NCBI RefSeq assembly: GCF_028372415.1
Contig: NC_092878.1
Location: 66,729,830 to 66,793,829 of the forward strand
DNA length: 64,000 nucleotides
Direction of reading: 5' to 3'
Source of the DNA: Notamacropus eugenii
Taxonomy: Eukaryota > Chordata > Mammalia > Diprotodontia > Macropodidae
Shown piece after piece: positions 56,510-64,000 of the stretch (its first letter is position 1; every line of letters starts with the position of its first letter). The notes beneath the pieces were generated by a model. The model did not search any database and had not been told where the DNA came from. It saw only the letters and a list, made by a program, of their open reading frames with translations. The position numbers were made by a program, and so were the translations under genes.

Positions 56510-56705
56510 CATAATGAGATAGGATCCTAGCTATGGAGCAGGAAGGGAGCTAAGAAGCTATCTATTCTAATATTCATATTTTATAGATGAAGAAAGTGAG
56601 ATTCTGGGAGGTTAAAGGATTTACTCAAAGTCATCCATGCAGTAAGCATCAGAAAGACAACTTGAACCCAGGTCATTTGCTTCTACAGTCAGTATTCTTT
56701 CTCCT
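56510..56705 (-). mobile_element. MIR-related SINE
   Basis: 'ttttatagatgaagaaagtg', 'gagattctgggaggttaaag', 'acttgaacccaggtcatttg' and 'tctacagtcagtattctttc', preceded by 'agctaagaagctatctattc'. It resembles the MIR3-type layout. Confidence 0.7.
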
Positions 56706-56749
56706 CCTGAAAAGGTATCCAAATTGCTTTGCATCTTCCATCCAGTAGG

Positions 56750-57345
56750 TCATGTTCTTAGGACAGTGAAGAGTAAATATTAACAAATATGCCCTATTTT
56801 CATCTCTTCGGCTTGGCCTGTACCATTTCTCATGCTTTGAATGCAGTCCTCCTCTTCAAATCTATGGTTATTTCTTCACAGTGCAGTTCACATCTTACCA
56901 CATCTCAGGTTTTCCTTGAGTACCCCATGCCACAATGATGTTTTCTTCTTCTGAATTTCAATAGAATTCAGGGTCTACACCACCCATTTAAGAGGCTATT
57001 TTTCCTTCATTCATGGAGAAGATTCCAATCACCCTTAAAGAAAACTGTTTTTCTAAGGGGGAACACAGGGCAAGGGAGATTTTTTCCTTGTGTCCAGAAC
57101 TGAGTTTTATTTTCTTCTTTTTTTCACTATACATAATAGACCAAAAAGACAAAATCTATTTTAAAGTAGATACAATCTTGCTGTTAAAATTATTGTTACT
57201 CATATGTATTGCTATTCATTTTTTTTATGTATCCATGTATTGTCTTCCCAACTAGATTTTTAAGTCCTTTGAGGGTAGGCAGGGAATGTAGCTTATAATT
57301 CAATCCTCCTTATGTACACTAGACAAGTGTTGATTTATTTTATGT
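56750..57345 (+). mobile_element. L2-like remnant
   Basis: 'accatttctcatgctttgaa' and 'tttttaagtcctttgagggt' are spaced as in sense L2. It is heavily worn, and the middle is not assignable. Confidence 0.4.
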
Positions 57346-58289
57346 CTGAAGGAAAATGGGTTTATAAGATTATTTGACAGTTATGAATTATCACCTTCTA
57401 CCATGTCCTACTTTGATGCCACATCATGGATTAAAAGTAACCCTGTTTTCACGAAGATGATCCCAGTAAGTCATAAGCACTGTCAAATTATACTATGTTG
57501 GAAAGGTGGTAAATTTTATCCCAGTGATACACTGAGTCTGCTGTCTGAGGACCACAATATCTGAATAAAGAGAAGTTCATTGCTACTAGCTGATAGATTC
57601 TTTGTCTATGGAAACCCATGACAAAAAAAAAATAGAAAAAATGGTTTCTGTTGCTATGTGATCCCTTTTTGTTTCCATATTGAAAGAGGCAGAGTAGTGG
57701 AAAAAGAAGAAACAGAATTCTATAAACATTAAATTGACTGAAGTTGCTCCAAATGTGAGATTTCTGTCCAATGACTGATAACTATATCATTGAAAGGAAT
57801 GAACCACATCTTCATTTATAATCACATAATAAACCAAACTGAAAGACACAAGGAATTCTAAATTAAATGGAAGCATGACTCTTAGATTCTTTTTGGAAAA
57901 AACAGAGAAGTTTGTTTCCTTGTGTTCAGTGCTAACAAAAAATCATATCACAGATACTTGGTCATCTTATCTTGTGGTGCTCCTTAAGAGTGTAAGCCAA
58001 AAGATCACCATAAAGATGTGCCAATATTTATTCAATATGTCCTGCGTTGTTTAGTGACTTCCTTGTGGCATGAAGGTGGACACAATAGAGAATGAGGATG
58101 ATTAAAATGATAATAGAAAACTTTGGTCAGGTATGAGAAATAATAAAAATTAAAAACTTGTACACTACTCATAAACTGCACATCTCTAGATCATGAATCC
58201 TTTTTTTCCCCTAAGTACAGACCTCTAATTTAATTAGTATAGGGAATGACTGGTGAGGCAGCTACCTCTACAAATGCACATTTGCCTGG
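57346..58289. other. No gene or recognised repeat
   Basis: Unassigned. Only a short A-run at 57622-57631 stands out. Confidence 0.45.
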
Positions 58290-58375
58290 AGATCTGATAA
58301 AGTGATTTGCCTAAGATTCTACACAGTGTTTTATCAGAAGTAGTACTTGAACCAAGAGCTTTTTAATTCTAAGGA
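58290..58375 (-). mobile_element. MIR-like fragment
   Basis: 'gatttgcctaagattctaca' and 'gtagtacttgaaccaagagc' suggest a worn antisense SINE. A 90-codon plus frame beginning here has no motif. Confidence 0.45.
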
Positions 58376-59554
58376 AGCCTCTTGGGTATTTTCTTCAGTA
58401 AGATATTTGGATGGCAGTGGGCATCCTCCAAACAATATAACAAAGAATGAAATTGAGTGTATATTAACCAATAGGAAACCACTGATTGGAGATAAGAATT
58501 ATGTAAGAATTATCTGTCAATACGCAGTCGGACCACTAACTACTAAGAACAAAAGTAGAAATCAGTATCAAATGAGAGATAGCAATTGCTCCAAAGTTTA
58601 CACTGAAAATTGCAGCTAGTTAGATACTGATCTATAAGCTGCCAGGACAGGGAAAAAAAGATACAAAAGCAAAGATACTGACTTTTGTTTTCGCTGTTTA
58701 TTTTTTATTTATTAAATTCTTTCTTTCTTTTGAATACATAGTTTATTTTTAAGTTCTTGACATTCACTTCCACAAGAATTTGAATTCAAAATTTTCTCCC
58801 CATCTCTCACCACCCCCCCAGAGGAGGACAGCATGCACCCCATCCTCCAGTTTGTCCTCACTTCTATTACCCATCCTTCTTCCATCTCCCTTCCCCTCTA
58901 TTTTCCTGTAGGGTAAAATAGATTTCTATACTCCACTGACTGCATAGCTTAATTTCCAGTTGCATGCTAAAACAATTTTTAACATTCATTCTTAAAGCTT
59001 TGAGTTCCATATTCCCTCCCTCCCTCCTCACCCTCCCTCATTGAGAAAATAAGCAAATCAATATAGATCATACATGTGTAACAATGCAAAGCACTTTCAT
59101 AATAGTTATATTGTAAAAGACTAACCACATTTCCCTCTGTCCTATCTTGACTTTCATTTGTTCAGTTCTCTCCATTGACCTGTTCTCTCATAATAGTGTT
59201 CGTTTCTGATTATCCCTTTCCGCAATTTGCTGTCCCTTCTATTATCTTCCCACTCCTATCCCCTTCCCCCTTGCCTTCTTGCAAGGTAAAATAGATTTCC
59301 ATATCCAATTGAGTGTGTGTTATTCCCTCCTTAAGGCAAATCCCATGAGAGTAAGGCTCAATTATTTTCTTTCATCTCCCCACTCTTTCCCTCCATTGTA
59401 AAAGCTCTTTTTTCCCTCTTTTATGAGAGATGATTTGCTACATTCTACTTTTCCCTTTCTGTTACTCTTAGAACATTCTATCCAATTGTAAATTTTATTT
59501 TTTTAGGTATTCTCTCTTCATATTCAGCTCACCCTGTGCCCTCTACCCCACCTC

Positions 59555-59762
59555 TATATATGTACATACATATACATATGTATGTATATACACACATACA
59601 CATGTGCACCCATGTACACATACATTCCTACATATATAATATATATGCATGCATACCCATACATACCTACATATATATATAATACATACATACATACCCA
59701 TACATACCTACATATATATATAATATATATATATATACCCATATATACCTATATATATACAT
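59555..59762 (+). repeat. Complex ACATAC/TATA microsatellite inside the L1-like element
   Basis: About 200 bases of tacata, cata and tata units. A similar though shorter tract sits at the same place in the L1 at 31988-32046, so the tract likely grew from an inherited seed. Confidence 0.9.
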
Positions 59763-59989
59763 GCCCTTTAACTACCCTAATACTGAAAAAAGTATCATGA
59801 GTTACAAATAACATCTTTGCATGTAGGAATGTAAACAGTTCAACTTTAATGAGTTCCTTAAGTCCTCTTTTTCCTGTTTACCTTTTCATGTTTCTCTTGA
59901 GTCTTGTATTTGAAAGTCAAATTTTCTATTCTGCTATGATTTTTTTCAGCAAGAATGATTGCAAGTCCTCTATTTCTTTGAATTTCCAT

Positions 59990-61020
59990 TTTTCCCCTGA
60001 AATATTATACTCAGTTTTGTTGGGTAGGTGATTCTTGGTTTTAATCCCATCTCCTGTGACTTCTGGAATATCATATTCCAAGTACTGCAGTCCTCTAGTG
60101 TAGAAACTGCTAAATCCTATGTTATCCTGATAATATTTCCACCATACTTGAATTATTTCTTTCTGACTTCTTGTAATATTTTCTCATTTACCTTGGAACT
60201 CTGGAATTTGCCTACAATATTCCTAGGAATTTTCCTTTTGTGATCTCTTTCAGGAGGTGATTGGTGAATTCTTTCCATTTCTATTTTACCCTCTGGTTCT
60301 AGAATATCAAGGGAGTTTTCCATGATAATTTCTTGGAAGATGATGTCTAGCCTCTTTTTTGATCATACTTTTCAGGTAGACCAATAATTTTAAATGTTCT
60401 CTCCTGGATTAATTTTCCAGGTCAGTTGTTTTCCCAATGAGATATTTCATATTGTCTTCTACTTTTTCATTCTTTTGGTTTTCTTGCTTTCTCATAAAAT
60501 TATTAGCTTCCATTTGTTCCATTTTATTTTTAAAGACCTATTTTCTTCAGAGAGCTTTTGAACCTCCTTTTCCATTTGGCCAATTCCGCTTTATAAAGAA
60601 TTCTTCTCCTCATTGGCTTTTTGGACTTCTTTTGCCATTTGGGTTAGTCTATTTTTAAAGATATTATTTTTTTCAGCATTTTTTTGGTCTCCTTTAGCAA
60701 GCTGTTGACTCACTTTTCATTATTTTCTTGCAGCATTCTCATTTATCTTCCCAATTTTTCCTCCACCTCTTTTACTTGCTTTTCAAAATCCTTTTTGAGC
60801 TCTTCCATGGCCTGAGACCATTGCATATACTTTTTTGGAGGTTTTGGATGTAGAAACCTTGACTTTGATGTCTTCCTCTGATGGTATGCTTTGTTCTTCC
60901 TCATCTGAAAGTATAGAAGAAAATAACTTTTCACCAAGAAGGTAAACTTCTATAGTCTTTCCCCCCCCCACTTTTTGGTCATTTTCCCAGCAAGTTACTT
61001 GACTTTTGAGTCCTTTGTCA
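59990..61020 (-). pseudogene. L1-like ORF1 remnant, minus strand
   Basis: The frames 61076-60783 and 60937-60743 overlap in different phases. The first carries an acidic segment with SDEEEQSIPSEEDIKVKV. The second carries WSQAMEELKKDFEKQVKEVE, the start of the coiled coil also found in the plus-strand copy near 63110-63170. The complement of 60240-60350 encodes the C-terminal block related to KENCPDILEPEGKI. The run of nine or more C at 60961-60970 probably caused the frameshift near the start. The copy is dead. Confidence 0.8.
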
Positions 61021-61708
61021 AGTGGAGGGTATACTCTAGGGACCTGTAAGTTCTCAGTTCCTCCAAGGTGGCACAATTAAGGGAGAGGAGTTTACTCCTC
61101 TCCTGGCTTGTGCTCTAGTCTGTGAGCAGCCACAAACACTCTTTTCTGCCCAGAATCTGTGAGTAGGATTCCCTCTCCACAGACACCACCAGCTCTACCA
61201 TGTCAGCACTCCTTCTCACCCCAGGACTGCAACTCAGAACTGAGATCCAGATTAGCCACTTGATTCCCCCAGAGTCTTTTAGACTGAGGGCTCCAAAAGT
61301 CAGTGTTGCTGCCACTCTGAAGCTGGGACTGAAGCCAGATCATGCTCCCCTCTCACCTAGGAGAAAGAGATTTCTTACTGACCTTTGCAGATGTCTTTGG
61401 CACTTGTGGGTTGAGAAATCTAGAACCACAGCTGCTACCCAGGTTTCTTAGCCCTGAAGCCTGCTCCAGTCCTGTCCATGCTGTGTGGCCCAGGCTGGGC
61501 TGTGCTCTACTCTGAGCCTGGTGTGATAGATCTTTCCTGTCAGTCTTCCAGGCTGTCTTGGGCTAGAAATCTCTTTCACGCTGTCATTTTGTGGCTTCTG
61601 CTTCCCTAGAACTTGTTTATAATCATATTAGATGGGTATTTTATGAGCTATGGGGGGAGAGCTAGAGCAGGTCTGTCCTGCTCCACCATCTTGGCTTCCC
61701 AATGTTTC

Positions 61709-61880
61709 TTTTTTTAAAAAAATATATTTTATTTTTTCCACAATTATGTGTTAAAACAATTTTAAAAAATATTTTGAATTCCAAATTGTATCTCTCCCTC
61801 CTCTCAAGTTCAATTTATGTGAAGCAGTCACCACAAGGAGTCCCAAAGATCTCAGAAGCCTTTTTTCAAACCTTTCTTGA
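61709..61880 (-). mobile_element. L1-like 3' end fragment
   Basis: T/A-rich start, then 'tgaattccaaattgtatctc', 'tccctcctctcaagttcaat' and 'gaagcagtcaccacaaggag' resemble the L1 3' region. It abuts the 5' end of the preceding element. Confidence 0.55.
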
Positions 61881-62429
61881 TAAATAAATACTTGATCTCC
61901 TTCCAAAGTTAAGAGACACGGGATCCATGAGAAATTCCAGCTTAGAATACAAACTCAAAGGGGCTACACAAAAAAGGGAAACAGATTATAAATAGTGAAA
62001 AGCAGTAAAAGTAAGAACAAGTTTACAGAAATCCTGGCAAGAGATTGAACTGAGCCACCTTTTACCAAGAGCAAGAAGAAAAGCAATTGATGAAAAACAT
62101 TTACCCACATTTCAACAATTTCTATGATTTTCTTCATTTGTGACTTAGCACATCAAATGTATCTGTGTATGAGAAAATCAAAATGGCATTCTATATAGGA
62201 TGCACCTGAACAAATACATATTGAAGAGATCTGTGTTAGAAGTTTGAAAAGCAGTTTTAAATCACTGAGACATCTTATGTTCAAGAGATCTTAGGGAGGG
62301 ACAGAAATCAAAAGAATAGAAAAAAATGATGACAACATGATAAATACAAATTAGTCCAAAAGCAGTGTTTGAGAGAATATCAATAACTACTGACCAGTAT
62401 GCCTCCTAAATAAAAAAAACAAAAACTTT
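61881..62429. other. Unassigned spacer between two head-to-head L1 copies
   Basis: No gene or recognised repeat. Several A-runs are present. Confidence 0.45.
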
Positions 62430-64000
62430 ATGCAGAGTGCAGCCCTCAAGCCCAGCCAAATATCTGTGAAAATGACTCTAAACAAATTATGAAGCTGCAG
62501 AACCCACAAATGATGAAGTGAAGCAAATCTCTAGCCCAAGACAGCCTGAAAGGTCACTGGGAGGAGTCTATTGCACCATGCAGGGTGCAAGGTGCAGACT
62601 CGTGTTGGCTGCACTGGCACAGACAGCACCTGAGCAGGTCTTGGGGAGACTGAATCTCTTGCACCTGTGGCAGATTCCAGACTTCAGGACCCCAAAATCC
62701 TGAGGACAAATTGAAAGGTCAGTGGAAAAAGCCTGTGGGACCACTGTGGGAGAGTGGAGAGTTTTGGCCCCAGTTCCAGGGCAGCAGAGGGGGAAGGAGA
62801 TAGAGAAACCCACAGAACCTACAGCAGCATCAGGGGCAGAGACAGCAACTGTTTCTGGAGCTCTAAGCCCACAGATTGTGGGGGAATCTAGCAGCTGATA
62901 GTACAGCCCCACTCCCATTGGAAGCAGAGATCTACTTTGACAAAGAGCTCAAAAGTCAAGTAAATGGCTGGGGAAATGAGCAAAAACCCAAAACAGAATC
63001 AGACTATAGAATCTTACTTTGGTGACAAGGAAGACTGAAACATGTAAACAGAAGACAACAAAGTGAAAGCTCCTCCATCCAAAGCCTCCAAGAAAAATAT
63101 GAATTGGTTTCAGGCCATGGAAGAACTCAAAAAGGATTTTGAAAATCAAGTAAGAGAAGCAGAGCAAAATTGGGAAGAAAAATGAGAGTGATGCAATACA
63201 ATTATGAAGAATGAGTCAACTGCTTGCTAAAGGATATTCAAAAAAATGCTAATGAAAATAACACTGTAAAAAATAGACTAATCCAAACGACAAAATAGAT
63301 CCAAAAAGCCAATGAGGAGAAGAATACCCTAAAAAGCAGAATTGGTCAGATAGAAAAGGAGGTCCAAAAGCTCACTCAAGAAAATAATTCCTTAAAGATT
63401 AGAATGGAGCAGATGGAAGCTAATGACTTTATAAAAAGTCTAGAAATTATCAAACAAAACCAAAGAAATGAAAAGTAAGCAGACAATGTGAAATATCTCA
63501 TTGGAAAAACAATTGACCTGGAAAATAGATCCGGGAGAGACAATTTAAAAATTTTGGGACTACCTGAAAGCCATGATCCAAAAAAGAGCCTAGACATCAT
63601 CTTTCAAGAAATTATCAAGGAAAACTGCCCTGATATTCTAGAACCAGAGGGTAAAATAAATATTGAAAGAATCCACCTATCACCTCCTGAAAGAGATCCC
63701 AAAAGGAAAACTCCTAGGAATATTGTAACCAAATTCCAGAATTCCTAAATTAAGGAGAAAATATTGCAAGTAGGCTGAAAGCAACAATTCAAGTATTGTG
63801 GAAATACAAATCAGGATAACACAAGATCTAGTAACTTCTATATTAAGGAATGAGAAGGCTTGAAATATGATATTCCAGAAGTCAAAGGAGCTAGCTTTAA
63901 AACCAAGAATCGCCTATCCAGTAAAACTGAATATAATACTTCAGGGGAAAAATGGTCATTGAATGAAATAGAAGGCGTTAAAGCATTCTTGGTGAAAAGA
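62430..64000 (+). mobile_element. L1-like element, plus strand, 5' part (runs off right edge)
   Basis: The leader includes 'ctctagcccaagacagcctg', mirrored in the minus copy's leader near 61545-61572. It is followed by ORF1 from 62964. The right edge is still within or just after ORF1, so any ORF2 lies outside. Confidence 0.8.
62964..63950 (+). pseudogene. L1-like ORF1, disrupted
   Basis: From ATG at 62964 the frame starts MAGEMSKNPKQNQ. It meets stop codons within about 25 codons and again near 63185. Coding nevertheless continues with FQAMEELKKDFENQVREAE (coiled-coil start) and RIGQMEKEVQKLTQENN-like heptads. The clean frame 63488-63748 carries RDNLKILGLPESHDPKKS (RRM-type domain), KENCPDILEPEGKI and SPPERDPKRKTPRNIV (C-terminal RNA-binding part). 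After 63750 the frame breaks again. This is the best-preserved L1 protein segment here. It is a nucleic-acid chaperone in intact elements and non-functional in this copy. Confidence 0.85.

Larger units (their letters stand above)
58690..61705 (-). mobile_element. L1-like / HAL1-like element, minus strand
   Basis: Antisense order: 3'-type sequences (58690-59170), an inter-ORF type region with microsatellite (59180-59880), ORF1 (about 59990-61000) and a 5' leader ending at about 61705 ('caccatcttggcttccc'). I see no ORF2 endonuclease or RT sequence. That makes it either an internally deleted L1 or an ORF1-only 'half-L1' (HAL1) type. Two copies of a 'gtaaaatagatttc' block (58914-58927 and 59285-59298) show an internal duplication or two joined fragments at the 3' side. 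Confidence 0.7.

Noticed and set aside
61200..61451. 83-codon plus-strand frame and facing minus frame
   Set aside because: Lies in the L1-like 5' leader, which is non-coding in related copies.

Overview
This window looks like non-coding marsupial (metatherian) nuclear DNA. It is AT-rich and CpG-poor and has no credible intact protein-coding gene. Nearly everything recognisable is interspersed repeat: L2-type (CR1-clade) LINEs, MIR/core-SINEs, tRNA-derived SINEs with an RTE-like 3' tail, L1-like elements with a marsupial-type ORF1, one RTE-like LINE, two solo LTRs, one hAT-like MITE and many microsatellites. The L2, core-SINE, RTE-tailed SINE and L1 mixture is what points to a marsupial. The species cannot be fixed from the sequence. 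The longest reading frames belong to decayed LINE proteins or lie in low-complexity DNA.

Layout. 1-2770: minus-strand RTE-like LINE with broken endonuclease and reverse transcriptase frames, running off the left edge. 2890-12275: L2, MIR and SINE copies and an unnamed LTR-like repeat at about 9635-10115. 12276-13984: a repeat-poor block with homeodomain-type TAATTA motifs. 13985-20105: MIR, L2 and SINE copies, a hAT-like MITE nested in an L2 (14408-14610), a CA/GA microsatellite, and an L2 split by an RTE-tailed SINE. 20112-20720: a solo LTR with exact 6-bp target duplications. 20727-24520: assorted repeats and AT-rich unassigned DNA. 24728-25199: a second solo LTR inserted in a SINE with 5-bp duplications. 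25215-28560: a long L2 and smaller pieces. 28955-33310: a decayed minus-strand L1 carrying an unidentified insertion. 33560-58375: more L1 3' fragments, L2, MIR, SINEs, microsatellites and several repeat-poor stretches. 58690-64000: two L1-like copies head to head (minus, then plus), with recognisable but broken ORF1.

There is no operon, RNA gene, CRISPR array or defence locus here. The useful content is the nesting order of the mobile elements, two apparently unnamed repeat families present twice each, unidentified insertions inside L1 and L2, a SINE/LINE-leader homology, possible conserved non-coding blocks, and one decayed microprotein-like frame. I found no convincing new biological system. 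All family names come from recognition by eye, and element boundaries are approximate unless target duplications are stated.
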